This document shows, one piece after another, positions 9,986-25,110 of a DNA stretch of 36,954 nucleotides. The notes beneath the pieces are model-generated. The model worked only from the letters and a program-made list of their open reading frames with translations. It made no database searches and had not been told where the DNA came from. This DNA comes from Gammaproteobacteria bacterium (lineage in GTDB: Bacteria > Pseudomonadota > Gammaproteobacteria > Steroidobacterales > Rariloculaceae): NCBI GenBank assembly GCA_029864465.1, contig JAOTTJ010000003.1, positions 1-36,954 of the forward strand, given 5' to 3'. Every line of letters begins with the position of its first letter. Positions within the stretch are counted from its first letter, which is position 1. A program made the translations under genes and the position numbers.

Positions 9986-10699
9986 ATGCGCTGGTGGCGG
10001 GGAAGGCGTACTCGCAAGATGGGGCGGCAGCGGCTGCTGCAATGGGCCGCTTTGATCGTCTGTGGCTTATTGCTGTTGACCTGGCTGCCCGTGCTCGCGT
10101 TACGCTGGCTGGAGCCGCCGACGACGGCGTTCATGCTGTTCGACCCGGACGCACGTGTAGATCTCGACTACGAGTGGATGGATTGGTCGTCGATCGGCTC
10201 GAGCGTGCCCCTTGCCGTGCTCGCGTCCGAGGATCAGAAGTTCCCGACGCATTTCGGTTTCGATATCGAGTCGATTCGCGGTGCGATCGACGATAGCCAG
10301 CGCGGCGGACGGTTACGCGGCGCATCGACGATCTCCCAGCAGGTCGCGAAAAATCTTTTTTTGTGGAACGGCAGAAGCTTCGTGCGTAAGGGTATCGAGG
10401 CGTATTTCACCGTGCTTATCGAGGCAACGTGGCCGAAGCAGCGCATTCTCGAGGTATACGTCAACGTTGCGGAGTTCGGGCCGGGGGTGTTTGGCGTCGG
10501 TGCAGCCAGCCGGCGTTTCTTCGCCGAATCTCCGTCGAGTATGGGCGATGCGCAGGCCGCGCTGCTAGCGGCCGTTCTGCCGAACCCGAAACGCTTGCGC
10601 GCCGATCAGCCATCAGCCTACGTCCGTGAGCGCCAGAGCTGGATACTCGGTCAAATGCAACGGCTGCGGCGCGAGCGTGTGCTCGCGTCGTTGAATTAG
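9986..10699 (+). CDS. mtgA: Monofunctional biosynthetic peptidoglycan transglycosylase
   Basis: GT51 motifs: ASEDQKFPTHFGFD, RGASTISQQVAKNLFLWNGRSFVRKGIEAYFTVLIE, KQRILEVYVNVAEFGPGVFGVGAAS. Confidence 0.96.
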   Translation: MRWWRGRRTRKMGRQRLLQWAALIVCGLLLLTWLPVLALRWLEPPTTAFMLFDPDARVDLDYEWMDWSSIGSSVPLAVLASEDQKFPTHFGFDIESIRGAIDDSQRGGRLRGASTISQQVAKNLFLWNGRSFVRKGIEAYFTVLIEATWPKQRILEVYVNVAEFGPGVFGVGAASRRFFAESPSSMGDAQAALLAAVLPNPKRLRADQPSAYVRERQSWILGQMQRLRRERVLASLN

Positions 10700-10721
10700 C
10701 AGCGAGTATTCCGAGAGGCGG

Positions 10722-11909
10722 TCAGCTCGAGTCGTTCTTAGCCTGAAGAGCGCCGCTCAAGCGCAACGCCTTGCGCGTCACGACCGGTGCGGTGATCTCC
10801 AAGACGACGGTTGAGGCAAGCACGACCTGCAGCACGACGGCACCGTATTGCGGGAATCGCTGCGACGCCATCAGCGCCATGCCGATTGCAACGCCGGCCT
10901 GCGGAAATAGCGCGAGCCCTAGCCACTTGTACGAGCTCTGATTGACGCCTGCGAGCCGCACGCCGATACGCGTGCCAACGTAGATGCCGATGCAGCGCGC
11001 GAGGATGTATATAGCTGTCAGAGCGCCGGCGAGCGGTAGGGCTCCGATTTCCAAGGAAGCGCCCGCGAGCACGAAGAACAGGATCATAAACGGCCACTCG
11101 ACACCTTCGATCGCATGAAACGGGCGCTCATGATGTCTCGCCAGGTTCACGACCGTCGCGCCCATCGCCATCGCAGACAAGATTGAGATCAAGCCGAGCC
11201 ACTCCGCGATGCCGGCCCCGAGCAGCACGAAACCCATCGCTTCTGCGAGCGTCGGTTCGCCGCGCCGGATGCGGCCGGTCAAATAAGCCATGGGCAGGCC
11301 CAGCACGACGCCCAACGCCAGGCTTCCGCCGATGTCTGTCAGGCTCGACTCGAGCCCGCTGCCGACGGAGGTATCGCCGTTCAGCATGCCGACGATTGAA
11401 ATCATCACGACAAATACGAGCAAGCCCCAGACGTCGTCCAAGGCGACAATCGAGAGCAGCGCATCGACGATCCCTCCGCGTGCACCGGTTTCGTGTACGA
11501 CGTCATAGGTCGCGGTTGGCGCTGTGGCCGGTGCGATCGCTGCTAACAGCAGGGCCACGACCGGGTCTGCCCCGGCGAGCCAGAGCACGACCCCGACGGC
11601 CAGGGCAGCGCCGAGCACCTTGCATGTAGAGATCACAATGATGGTCTTGCCGTGGGCCTTCAGTGCGCGCAGGGAAAACTGGTGGCCGAGCAGGAAACCG
11701 ATCAGGGCCAATGCGATCGTCGTCAGCGCTGGGAACCATAGCTCGACGAAACTGGTGGGCACGAGCGACAAGCCGCTCGGCCCGACGGCCAGGCCGCCGA
11801 GTAGTAATAAGGTCACCCGGGGCAAAGGCGTGAAGCGCCCTAGTAGATCGGCACCGAGTCCGAGTAGGAACAGGAGTCCCAGAAGCAGCAGAATGTCTGT
11901 TACGTTCAG
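10722..11909 (-). CDS. Kef/CPA2-type cation:proton antiporter (start uncertain)
   Basis: Polytopic protein with LPRVTLLLLGGLAVGPSGLSL and repeated TM helices typical of CPA antiporters. The ORF track starts it at a TTG (11825), but likely TM1 sequence (VLNVTDILLLLGLLFLLGLGADLLGRFTP) lies upstream in the same frame; the 5' boundary here is a tentative CTG at 11909. Confidence 0.8.
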   Translation of the reverse strand: MNVTDILLLLGLLFLLGLGADLLGRFTPLPRVTLLLLGGLAVGPSGLSLVPTSFVELWFPALTTIALALIGFLLGHQFSLRALKAHGKTIIVISTCKVLGAALAVGVVLWLAGADPVVALLLAAIAPATAPTATYDVVHETGARGGIVDALLSIVALDDVWGLLVFVVMISIVGMLNGDTSVGSGLESSLTDIGGSLALGVVLGLPMAYLTGRIRRGEPTLAEAMGFVLLGAGIAEWLGLISILSAMAMGATVVNLARHHERPFHAIEGVEWPFMILFFVLAGASLEIGALPLAGALTAIYILARCIGIYVGTRIGVRLAGVNQSSYKWLGLALFPQAGVAIGMALMASQRFPQYGAVVLQVVLASTVVLEITAPVVTRKALRLSGALQAKNDSS

Positions 11910-11927
11910 AACGCCAACTTCGAACGA

Positions 11928-13313
11928 TTAAGTTTGCAGGCCCGCGCCCGTCGTTTCGCCCTGCGCGCGCTCCTCGCGCATGCCGAGCACGCGGCTCGTG
12001 ACAATGCCGGCCGTCATTGAGCCACTGACATTGAGCGCTGTGCGTGCCATATCGATGAGCGGCTCGATCGAGATCAACAGAGCGACGAGGGCGACTGGAA
12101 AGCCTAGCGCAGGCAGGACGATTAGAGCAGCGAGTGTCGCTCCGCCGCCGATGCCTGCCACGCCGAACGAGCTGATCGCGACGATGCCGATGAGCGTGGC
12201 GATGAACGTCAGGTCCATGGGATTGATGTCCATTGTCGGCGCGATCATGACGGCCAACATCGCCGGATAAATACCGGCGCAGCCATTTTGCCCGATTGTG
12301 GCACCGAACGACGCAGACAGATTTGCGATCGGGACGGCAACGTCGAGCTCTTTGATCTGCGTCTCGACGTTCAGCGGTATCGTCGCGGCCGAGCTCCTCG
12401 ACGTAAACGCAAATGCGAGCACCGGCCAGGCTTTCGTGAAATAACTCGCGGGGCTGGTGCCGGAAGCGGCGATGATCAGCGCATGCACGACGAACATGAC
12501 GGCAATCGCGAGATAGGAAGCCACGACAAAGCTGAGCAGGTTCAGAATGTCCTCGCCGCTGGAGCTGGCCGAGACGTTGAGCATCAGCGCGAAAACACCG
12601 TAAGGCGTTAAAGAGATCACCATTCTGACGAGCTTGAGCACGACGGCCTGCGCGGTCTCGACAGAAGATCGGAATGCAGCGCCCCGGCTAGGATCATCGC
12701 GTGTCAGATGCAGGCCGGCGATGCCGAGCAGTATCCCGAACACGACAACCGCAATGATCGACGTCGGGCGTGCGCCGGTCAGGTCGCTGAAAATATTTTG
12801 CGGGATGAAGCTCAGGAGCATCTCGGCCAGCGTCATATCGGCAAGGCCGGCCTGGCGTTCCGACAGGATCTCGGCCGTCGCCAGTTCTCTCGCGCCTTCC
12901 GTGAGGCCTTCGGCCGTCAGTCCGAAAGCGCTCGCGACCACGATTCCGACCAGCGCGGCGATCATCGTCGTGACAATCAACAGACCGACCACAAGCCCGC
13001 CGATTTTGCCGAGTGTGGCGGCTTCGTCCATACGCACGACTGCGGCTGTCATCGAGACGAGAATCAGCGGCATGACGATCATACGCAGCAGATTGACATA
13101 GCCGCCGCCGATGACGTTGCTCCACACAAGCGTCGCGGCGATCGTTTCCGGGTCAGTGGTATAGATCGCCTGAAAGACGAGCCCGACGGCAGCGCCGGCA
13201 ATGAGCGCGACGAGCACGCGCCGCGACAGTGCGAGCTCTCCGCGACTCAGCTGAAACAGCGCGAGAACGAACGCGGCAATGACGCAAAGGTTGATCGGTA
13301 CTGCTAAGCTCAT
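11928..13313 (-). CDS. tcyP: L-cystine/cation symporter TcyP family (DAACS)
   Basis: AFTSRSSAATIPLNVETQIKELDV...SFGATIGQNGCAGIYPAMLAVMIAPT and TALNVSGSMTAGIVTSR closely resemble E. coli TcyP (YdjN) as I recall it. Confidence 0.9.
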   Translation of the reverse strand: MSLAVPINLCVIAAFVLALFQLSRGELALSRRVLVALIAGAAVGLVFQAIYTTDPETIAATLVWSNVIGGGYVNLLRMIVMPLILVSMTAAVVRMDEAATLGKIGGLVVGLLIVTTMIAALVGIVVASAFGLTAEGLTEGARELATAEILSERQAGLADMTLAEMLLSFIPQNIFSDLTGARPTSIIAVVVFGILLGIAGLHLTRDDPSRGAAFRSSVETAQAVVLKLVRMVISLTPYGVFALMLNVSASSSGEDILNLLSFVVASYLAIAVMFVVHALIIAASGTSPASYFTKAWPVLAFAFTSRSSAATIPLNVETQIKELDVAVPIANLSASFGATIGQNGCAGIYPAMLAVMIAPTMDINPMDLTFIATLIGIVAISSFGVAGIGGGATLAALIVLPALGFPVALVALLISIEPLIDMARTALNVSGSMTAGIVTSRVLGMREERAQGETTGAGLQT

Positions 13314-13523
13314 GATCGATTAACTACGAATTATCATGCCGAGGATATACCGCAGCGACATGAACATTCCATTCGGGCGAGGAGCGTGTAGCCACCGAGG
13401 GCCTCTGCGCCCTGTTTTTCGAGGAATGGGTGTGCACGGCGTGGGCATTACGCCTAATCTATCTTTAACCGAATGCTCGCCGAGCATGTGTGATTACGCT
13501 GATCCTCAAACGGACGGACACGG

Positions 13524-13988
13524 GTGAGAAAGACGATGTTATTCGGGCTGTTGTCGGTACTAATCGTACTGGTCGTGTTGGCCACTGGTTTGATGCTCAA
13601 GCTCGGCTCGGATAGCCGCAGAATGTCCGTCAGCGTCGGTGTCGTCGAGGGCCGGCTCATTGCATGCTCGTCGACACCGAACTGCGTTTCGAGCGATGCC
13701 TCCCCGGAGGACAGTCATTACATCGATCCGATAACGGACCCTACCGGTTCGAAGTGGGCCGGTCTCGTCGAGACCGTCCGGGGCATGCCCGGTGCTACGC
13801 TGATCGAGCAGCACGACGACTACGCTCATTTCACTTTCACGACGGGCCTGTGGCGTTTCGTCGATGACGTGGAGTTCCACCATCGTCCCCAAGCCGCTGA
13901 GATCGCGATCCGCTCTGCGTCTCGAGTGGGCCGAAGCGACTGGAGCGCAAACCGCAACCGTCTCGAAGCGATTCGCGCCGTTCTGTAG
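13524..13988 (+). CDS. DUF1499 domain-containing protein
   Basis: GTG start; N-terminal TM, then LIACSSTPNCVSSDASPEDSHYIDPI and ...HFTFTTGLWRFVDDVEFHH, the DUF1499 pattern. Confidence 0.85.
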   Translation: MRKTMLFGLLSVLIVLVVLATGLMLKLGSDSRRMSVSVGVVEGRLIACSSTPNCVSSDASPEDSHYIDPITDPTGSKWAGLVETVRGMPGATLIEQHDDYAHFTFTTGLWRFVDDVEFHHRPQAAEIAIRSASRVGRSDWSANRNRLEAIRAVL

Positions 13989-14066
13989 CGGCTTGCCGAC
14001 GGGTCGCCGCGCTACGACCGTTGATCTGGTTAGTCGCCGGCAAAGCCGGATTGGGTTGTCAGTAGA

Positions 14067-17742
<3,676 letters not shown>

Positions 17743-17765
<23 letters not shown>

Positions 17766-18612
17766 CAGGCGTGATCCCGAGCGCGGCGCAAATATCGAGC
17801 GTGAGCTCGGCTCGGTTCAACGTATAAAAATGAAACGCCTCGACGCCGTGGTTGCGCAACGCCATGACCTGCTCGATAGCCGTTTGTGTCGCGATATCGC
17901 GTTGCGCGCCAGGATCGTCGGCATGCGCGGCGAAACGCTCGCGCAGCCAGTCCGGTACGCACGTGCCGCAAGCCCCCGCGAAATTCAGCATTCGTGTGAA
18001 GTTCGCTATTGGCAGGATGCCGGGAACGATGGGCACATCGATGCCGTGACTCACGCAACGGTCGCGAAAGCGCAGGAAGGCGTCGACGTCGAAGAAAAAC
18101 TGCGTAATTGCACGGGTCGCACCCGCCTCGATCTTGTGCTTGAGGTTGGCGAGATCGAAGTCCGCGTCGGGGGCCTCTGGGTGTACCTCCGGATAAGCGG
18201 CGACCGAGATGTCGAACGCGCCGACGCCCGCGAGCCCCGTAACGAGATCGACTGCATACGCGAAGCCGTCCGGTCGCGGCGTATAGCCGTCAGATTCCTT
18301 CGGTGGATCGCCGCGCAGTGCGACGAGCTGGCGAATTCCGTCTTGCCAGTAAGTCTCTGCAAGGTCTAAGACCTCGTCACGGCTTGCGCCGACGCAGGTC
18401 AGATGCGGTGCGCAAATAAGGCCGGTCTCCTGCTGAATGCGTTGCACGATCCGATGCGTACGGTCGCGCGTCGAGCCGTCGGCACCATAGGTGACCGACA
18501 CGAACCGCGGACGCAGCGGTGCAAGCGCCTGTACGGATCGCCAAAGCAACGCCTCCATCTTCGGCGTGGCCGGCGGAAAGAACTCGAATGAGATCGGCTG
18601 TTCCATGATCAT
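17743..18612 (-). CDS. metF: Methylenetetrahydrofolate reductase
   Basis: [18 protein letters not shown]...[30 protein letters not shown]...ALRGDPP is MetF. Overlaps the metH start. Confidence 0.97.
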
Positions 18613-18615
18613 GTA

Positions 18616-19536
18616 TCAGTTTGTTTGTGGCGCCTCAGGACTTTTCGCCAGCGCGATGAACGCGAGGCCGTCGGTGCTGCGCCGGATCTCGACCCCCGTC
18701 AAACCGATGGTGCGAAGCCAACCGACGAGGATCCGCTCGTCGACGCCCGACAGGCTCGTCTCGACAATGAGCAGGCGCCCACCGGGCCTGAGTACGCGTC
18801 CGGCCTCGGCAACGGCTTCGCGCGCGCGCCCCGCAACGCCGAGGACCCGATCCATCGTGATCGTATCGAACGCGCTGTCGGCGAAGCTGAGTGCGAACAT
18901 GTCACCGTCCTGGACCGTGCAGTTGGCCAATCCGTCAGCAAGGGCGCTGGTGCGCGCTACGAGCCGCATGTCGCGCGAGTGATCCACAGCGACGACGTGC
19001 TCGGCGAACGGCGCGAGCATATGCAGCATCGTGCCGGTCCCCGTGCCGATGTCGAGCAGCCGGCCTAGACTCGTGTCCGTGAGCGCGGCAACACCGAGTG
19101 AGGCACCGAAGAGCGATTTGACCATCGCTGCGACGTCATCGGCCGTCTGGGAATCCATCGGCTTGATGCCGAGTTCGGCCAGAAGCTCAGCAGCTCGCGT
19201 GCGGCGTTTATCGAGGATGATCCGCAGCCTGGACTCATCCTGCGTGACGTAGGGGTCTTCGGGAGAGAGCGCATCGAGCGTCTGTTCGACGAGCGTGCGG
19301 CGTTCCTCGTCCGTGTTGGCGCGGTAATAGACCTCGTTCTGGTCGCGCGCCCGGCGCAGCAGGCGAGCATCGCAGAGGAGCTTCAGATGCCGTGAAACAC
19401 GCGGCTGACTCAGGCCCGTGACCTCCGTCATCTCACTGACGGTCAGCTCGCCCTGCTCGAGCGCGTGCAGCAGCCGCAAACGGCTCGGGTCGCCGATTGC
19501 GCGAAGCAACGTAGCAAGCTGTTCTGTGTCTTCCAT
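18616..19536 (-). CDS. ArsR-family regulator fused to SAM-dependent methyltransferase-like domain (SahR-like)
   Basis: N-terminal wHTH (LRAIGDPSRLRLLHALEQGELTVSEMTEVTGLSQPRVSRHLKLLCDARLL) and C-terminal Rossmann MTase motif (LLDIGTGTGTMLHMLAPFAEHVVAVDHS). Adjacent to metF-metH. ATG at 19536; the track uses an upstream TTG. Confidence 0.9.
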   Translation of the reverse strand: MEDTEQLATLLRAIGDPSRLRLLHALEQGELTVSEMTEVTGLSQPRVSRHLKLLCDARLLRRARDQNEVYYRANTDEERRTLVEQTLDALSPEDPYVTQDESRLRIILDKRRTRAAELLAELGIKPMDSQTADDVAAMVKSLFGASLGVAALTDTSLGRLLDIGTGTGTMLHMLAPFAEHVVAVDHSRDMRLVARTSALADGLANCTVQDGDMFALSFADSAFDTITMDRVLGVAGRAREAVAEAGRVLRPGGRLLIVETSLSGVDERILVGWLRTIGLTGVEIRRSTDGLAFIALAKSPEAPQTN

Positions 19537-19548
19537 CTTGGACAATGC

Positions 19549-19572
19549 GTATATAAAGATGTCGTTATATAC
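19549..19572. promoter_or_regulatory. Candidate operator (inverted repeat) of the SahR-like regulator
   Basis: gtatataa (19549-19556), 8-nt spacer, ttatatac (19565-19572): perfect 8-bp arms 12 bp upstream of the regulator ATG, in an AT-rich island. Confidence 0.6.
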
Positions 19573-19610
19573 CTGTTTCGACGCCGCCTGTCAAAGTAGG
19601 TTTCCGGATT

Positions 19611-19751
19611 ATGTTTAATCTCAATCGGCGTGCCACGGAGCTCACAGGGCCTGGCATGGGTGTTGGCGTCACGCGGCAGGCGGCAACGGGCACGGCTTAT
19701 GTCAAATTGGGGCAAACCGTCGAGATCACGGTGGAATCCGAGCGCGAATAA
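19611..19751 (+). CDS. Possible 46-aa small ORF, unknown
   Basis: ATG at 19611 to TAA at 19749-19751: MFNLNRRATELTGPGMGVGVTRQAATGTAYVKLGQTVEITVESERE. Lies in the sahR-hslO intergenic gap, with an AGG about 10 nt upstream. Below the ORF track's apparent length cut-off. Confidence 0.3.
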   Translation: MFNLNRRATELTGPGMGVGVTRQAATGTAYVKLGQTVEITVESERE

Positions 19752-19829
19752 GAGTTATGTCAAATAGCGTTTGGAACGCCGTTTGGAGGAATCGATGGTG
19801 GAACGAGTCGTCGAGGAATGCTGAGTCCG

Positions 19830-20675
19830 TCAGTGCAGCGGTTGCGATGGCGCTTGGCCTGCGAAGATCGCCTCGATCTGCGCATCGTCATAACGAAAAG
19901 CGCGGTTGCAGAACTCACATACAAGCTCGACATGACCCCGCTCGCGCAGCAGATCGTCGATTTCGGCGGTGCCGAGCATGCGTACGATTCGGGCGAGGTA
20001 CTCCGGGGTGCACCGGCAGTCGTGCGTGACGGGTTTGGGCCGGAACAGGCGCAGCGTGTAGTCTGCGAAGACCTGCTCGAGGAGGTCGGCCGCAGGCTGC
20101 TCGGCTATCTCGACGGCCCGGATCGTGGCGGCGAGCGCGGTGACGGTCTCGAAATCGTCGGCGTGCTCCCCAGCGCCCGGTAGCGCCTGTAGCAGCAGGC
20201 CGCTGGCGCGCCCATCGTCGCTAAAAAGGTAGAGGCGCGTCGGCAGCTGCTCCGATTGCGCGAAGTAGGCCTCCAGACATGCGCGAAGATCGGGGCCGAC
20301 GAGTGGCACGATGCCCTGGAACTGCTGACCGTTCTCCCCCGTATCGAGATTCACCGCGAGTCTTCCGGCGCCGAGCAGCGCGTCGTTCGCCTGCGCCTCG
20401 CGCAACTGTGCCATGCCGCGCACCTCGAAATCGGCCGAGCATTGCACGAGCAGCAGCTTGACCCGCCCGTCGCCCTGCAGCTGCAGAGAGACACGCGGAT
20501 GGCCCTTCAAGCCCGTTGCGAGCAGGACGGTCGCTGCGATGCCTTCTCCAAGCAACCGCCGCAGCTCCTGAGGGTAGTGGTGCTGGGCGAGGACCTGCCG
20601 CCAGGTTTCCTCGAGTCGTACGAGAGCGCCGCGGATCGCCAGGTCCTCGAAAACGAAGGTTTGAACCTCGTTCAA
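19830..20675 (-). CDS. hslO: Hsp33 redox-regulated chaperone
   Basis: C-terminal zinc-binding DCRCTPE...CEFCNRAFRYD and the Hsp33 core (QGIVPLVGPDLRACLEAYFAQSEQLPTRL). TTG start just after gatB. Confidence 0.95.
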   Translation of the reverse strand: MNEVQTFVFEDLAIRGALVRLEETWRQVLAQHHYPQELRRLLGEGIAATVLLATGLKGHPRVSLQLQGDGRVKLLLVQCSADFEVRGMAQLREAQANDALLGAGRLAVNLDTGENGQQFQGIVPLVGPDLRACLEAYFAQSEQLPTRLYLFSDDGRASGLLLQALPGAGEHADDFETVTALAATIRAVEIAEQPAADLLEQVFADYTLRLFRPKPVTHDCRCTPEYLARIVRMLGTAEIDDLLRERGHVELVCEFCNRAFRYDDAQIEAIFAGQAPSQPLH

Positions 20676-20679
20676 CGGC

Positions 20680-22128
20680 TCATTCTGCGAGCAGACGCCG
20701 CAGGACCTCGTTGACCTGCTGCGGGTTGGCTTTGCCCTGGGACGCCTTCATGGCCTGGCCGACGAGGAAGCCGATGACTTTCTCGTTACCGTCGCGGAAC
20801 TGCTGTGCTTGCGCCTCGTTCCCGGCGAGCACGTTGGCGCAGAGCGCCGCGATCGCGCTCGAATCGGTAATCTGCTCGAGCCCGCGCTCCTCGATGATCG
20901 AATCGACCGTGCCTTCGCCGGCGCGCAGCATATCGAAAACGTCGTTTGCGAGCTTGCCGGACAGCGTGCCGTCGGCGATCTTATCGACGAGCGCGCCCAG
21001 GTCTGCCGCGGTGACCTTGGACTCATCGATCTCGAGGCCATCCTCGTTGAGCGCAGCGATGACCTTGCCCTGGACCCAGTTGGCGATCGCTTTAGGTTCT
21101 GCTTTGCTCGCAGCGGCGACGGCTGTCTCAAAATAGTCGGCTAGCTCGGCACTCGAAGTCAGTACGTCAGCGTCGTAGTCCGAAAGTCCGTACTGCTCCG
21201 CGAACCGGGCGCGCTTCGCGTCGGGGAGCTCCGGTAGGCTCGCACGTATCGATTCGACGAGCTCGGACTCGATGAGCACGGGTAAGAGGTCGGGATCGGG
21301 GAAATAGCGGTAGTCGTTCGCTTCTTCCTTGCTGCGCATAGGCCGTGTCTCGTTGCGATCGGCATCGTAGAGTCGCGTCTCCTGCACGACGCTGCCACCA
21401 TCTTCGATCACGTCAATTTGCCGCTCGACTTCGATCTCGATGGCTTTCTCGACGAAACGGAATGAGTTGAGGTTTTTCAGCTCTGTGCGTGTGCCGAGCG
21501 TCGTCTCGCCTGCCGGTCTGACCGAGACGTTCGCATCGCAGCGGAACGAGCCTTCCTGCATATTGCCGTCTGAAATTTCCAAGTACCGCACGAGCTCGTG
21601 AATCTTGCGCATATAGGCACCGGCCTGCGCCGCAGATCGCAGGTCTGGCTCAGAGACGATCTCCAGTAACGGCGTGCCCGCACGATTGAGATCGATTCCG
21701 GACGAGCCATGGAAGCTCTCGTGCAGCGATTTGCCGGCGTCCTCTTCGAGGTGCGCGCGCGTAATGCCTATCGTCTTGACCTCGCCGTCCTCTGTGACGA
21801 TGTCGATGTGACCGGAATGCACGATTGGCAGCTCGTACTGGGAGATCTGGTATCCCTTCGGCAGATCCGGATAGAAGTAGTTCTTTCGTGCGAACACGGA
21901 GCGCGGGGCGATCTCGCAATGCGTCGCGAGTCCGAATTTGATGGCCATGACCACGACTTGCTCGTTGAGCACGGGCAGCACGCCCGGGTAACCGAGATCG
22001 ACGAGGCAGGCCTGGGTGTTCGGCGGCGCGCCATAGGCCGTGGAGGCGCCTGAGAAAATCTTGCTCTTGGTCGCGAGCTGCGTATGGATCTCCAGGCCGA
22101 TGACGATTTCCCAGTCCATGTCGCTCAT
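20680..22128 (-). CDS. gatB: Asp/Glu-tRNA amidotransferase subunit B
   Basis: [59 protein letters not shown] at 22128 overlaps the gatA stop; the ORF track extension to 22266 is not needed. Confidence 0.97.
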   Translation of the reverse strand: MSDMDWEIVIGLEIHTQLATKSKIFSGASTAYGAPPNTQACLVDLGYPGVLPVLNEQVVVMAIKFGLATHCEIAPRSVFARKNYFYPDLPKGYQISQYELPIVHSGHIDIVTEDGEVKTIGITRAHLEEDAGKSLHESFHGSSGIDLNRAGTPLLEIVSEPDLRSAAQAGAYMRKIHELVRYLEISDGNMQEGSFRCDANVSVRPAGETTLGTRTELKNLNSFRFVEKAIEIEVERQIDVIEDGGSVVQETRLYDADRNETRPMRSKEEANDYRYFPDPDLLPVLIESELVESIRASLPELPDAKRARFAEQYGLSDYDADVLTSSAELADYFETAVAAASKAEPKAIANWVQGKVIAALNEDGLEIDESKVTAADLGALVDKIADGTLSGKLANDVFDMLRAGEGTVDSIIEERGLEQITDSSAIAALCANVLAGNEAQAQQFRDGNEKVIGFLVGQAMKASQGKANPQQVNEVLRRLLAE

Positions 22129-22129
22129 C

Positions 22130-23584
22130 TCATGCGTACGCTTCGGGAACCTGGCGATGCCAGTCGGTGTGGAGCTGGAAGTGATGCGCTGCCTTGAGCA
22201 GGCGGCCTTCTGCCAGGTGTGGCGCGATAAGCTGCAGGCCCACGGGCAGGCCGCTGACGAAACCACACGGAATGGACATAGCTGGCAATCCCGCGAGGTT
22301 CGCGCCGATCGTATAGATATCGTTCAGGTACATCTCGATCGGGTCGCCGACCTTCTGGCCGATCGGGAAAGCCGGTGTTGGTGTCGTTGGTCCGGCAATC
22401 AGGTCGACGTCTGCGAAAGCACGTTTGAAATCCTCGGCAATGAGTTGGCGGGCTTTTTGCGCTTGTAAGTAATAGGCGTCGTAATAGCCCGCGGACAGCA
22501 CGTAAGTTCCCGTCAATATTCGACGCTTGACCTCCGCACCGAAACCCTCGGCACGCGTGCGCATATAGAACTCTATAAGATCATCGGCGCCTTCGGCCCG
22601 ATGACCGAACCGCACGCCGTCGTATCGTGAGAGATTCGACGAGGCTTCAGCGGGTGCGACGACGTAGTAGACGGGTACGGACAAGTGAACATGCTCTAGC
22701 TGCACGGATTTGATTGTCGCGCCGAGTTTCTCGAAGACGTCGAGGCTCGCGCGCACGGCGGCCGCGTTTTCGGCGTCGAGCCCGTCGTCGAAGAAGTTCT
22801 CGGGCACGCCGATGCGAAGTTTCTCCCACGGCGATTCGATCTCAGTGACGTAATCGGGTACGGGATCGGCAAGCGATGTCGAGTCATTCGCATCGAAGCC
22901 AGCCATTGTCTGCATCAGAAGCGCCGCATCCGCCGCGCTGCGCGTCAGTGTGCCGGCTTGATCGAGACTCGATGCAAACGCGATCATGCCGTAGCGCGAT
23001 GCGCGCCCATATGTGGGTTTCAGGCCGGTCAGCCCTGTCAGTGCAGCCGGCTGACGAATCGAGCCGCCCGTATCCGTTCCGGTCGCGCCGCCGCAGAGTC
23101 CGGCGGCCACGGCCGCGGCCGACCCGCCCGAGGAGCCACCAGGCACGCGCTCGAGATCCCATGGGTTGCGCACGGGGCCGTAGAAGCTCGTCTCGTTCGA
23201 AGAGCCCATTGCGAACTCGTCCATGTTCGTCTTGCCGAGCATAACGACGCCGGCATCCTCGAGCTTCGCCACGATACTCGCGTTGTATGGTGAGACGAAG
23301 TTGTCGAGCATGCGCGAGCCGCAGCTCGTCTTTATACCCGTGGTGCAGAAAATATCCTTATGCGCGATCGGTATGCCCGTTAGTGCGGTCGCAGTTCCGC
23401 CGGCGCGGCGTTCATCAGCTGCATTTGCTTGCGCGAGCGCCTGCTCGGCTGTGACTGTCACGAAGGCGTTGAGGTCCGCGTCGAGTTGCTCGATGCGGCC
23501 GAGGTAGTGCTCGGTGAGCTCGCGCGCCGAGATCTGCTTGGCAGCGAGCGCATCGCTGAGTTCTGTCAGAGTCTTCTCGTGCAT
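22130..23584 (-). CDS. gatA: Asp/Glu-tRNA amidotransferase subunit A
   Basis: Amidase signature [33 protein letters not shown] and [18 protein letters not shown]. Confidence 0.97.
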   Translation of the reverse strand: MHEKTLTELSDALAAKQISARELTEHYLGRIEQLDADLNAFVTVTAEQALAQANAADERRAGGTATALTGIPIAHKDIFCTTGIKTSCGSRMLDNFVSPYNASIVAKLEDAGVVMLGKTNMDEFAMGSSNETSFYGPVRNPWDLERVPGGSSGGSAAAVAAGLCGGATGTDTGGSIRQPAALTGLTGLKPTYGRASRYGMIAFASSLDQAGTLTRSAADAALLMQTMAGFDANDSTSLADPVPDYVTEIESPWEKLRIGVPENFFDDGLDAENAAAVRASLDVFEKLGATIKSVQLEHVHLSVPVYYVVAPAEASSNLSRYDGVRFGHRAEGADDLIEFYMRTRAEGFGAEVKRRILTGTYVLSAGYYDAYYLQAQKARQLIAEDFKRAFADVDLIAGPTTPTPAFPIGQKVGDPIEMYLNDIYTIGANLAGLPAMSIPCGFVSGLPVGLQLIAPHLAEGRLLKAAHHFQLHTDWHRQVPEAYA

Positions 23585-23625
23585 GGCTCGTTTCAACATG
23601 ACCCGGGGGCGGGGTCCCGTCAGTG

Positions 23626-23940
23626 CTATTCGATCACCTTGGGAACGAGGTAGAGGCCTTGCTCGACGAGCGGCGCGTTGGCCTGGTAGAGATCGCGGGC
23701 ATTGGTCTCGGTCACCGCGTCGGGCCGGAGCCGTTGCGGTCGTTCGAGCGGGTGCGCCATCGGGTCGACGCCCTGGGTATCCTGGGCTTGAAGCTCTCCG
23801 ACGAGGCGCATAATGTCCGACAGCTTGGCGGATAGATCGCGGATCTCATCGGGTCCGATCTCCAGCCGGGCGAGGGCGCAGAGCTTTTTGACGTCTTCGG
23901 GTGTGAGGGACACGGCGCAGAACTCGGAAGCAGTACTCAT
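23626..23940 (-). CDS. gatC: Asp/Glu-tRNA amidotransferase subunit C
   Basis: [18 protein letters not shown]...[29 protein letters not shown] typical of GatC; upstream of gatA. Confidence 0.95.
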   Translation of the reverse strand: MSTASEFCAVSLTPEDVKKLCALARLEIGPDEIRDLSAKLSDIMRLVGELQAQDTQGVDPMAHPLERPQRLRPDAVTETNARDLYQANAPLVEQGLYLVPKVIE

Positions 23941-24006
23941 TTTACTATACTACTTGCTTGCCGATCGTCCTACCCGTTGATAAAGTGCATGATCGGTTTC
24001 CTTTAG

Positions 24007-25065
<1,059 letters not shown>

Positions 25066-25110
25066 GCAACTTCAGCTCGAGCTAGACGAGTAATGGGAGT
25101 GGCGTAGGCC

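Noticed and set aside
20680-23940. GatCAB plus tRNA-Gln in one window as evidence for indirect Gln-tRNA synthesis
   Set aside because: GatCAB is common in gammaproteobacteria for Asn or Gln charging, and U1-A72 is also found in E. coli tRNA-Gln; without knowing whether glnS/asnS exist this is not informative.
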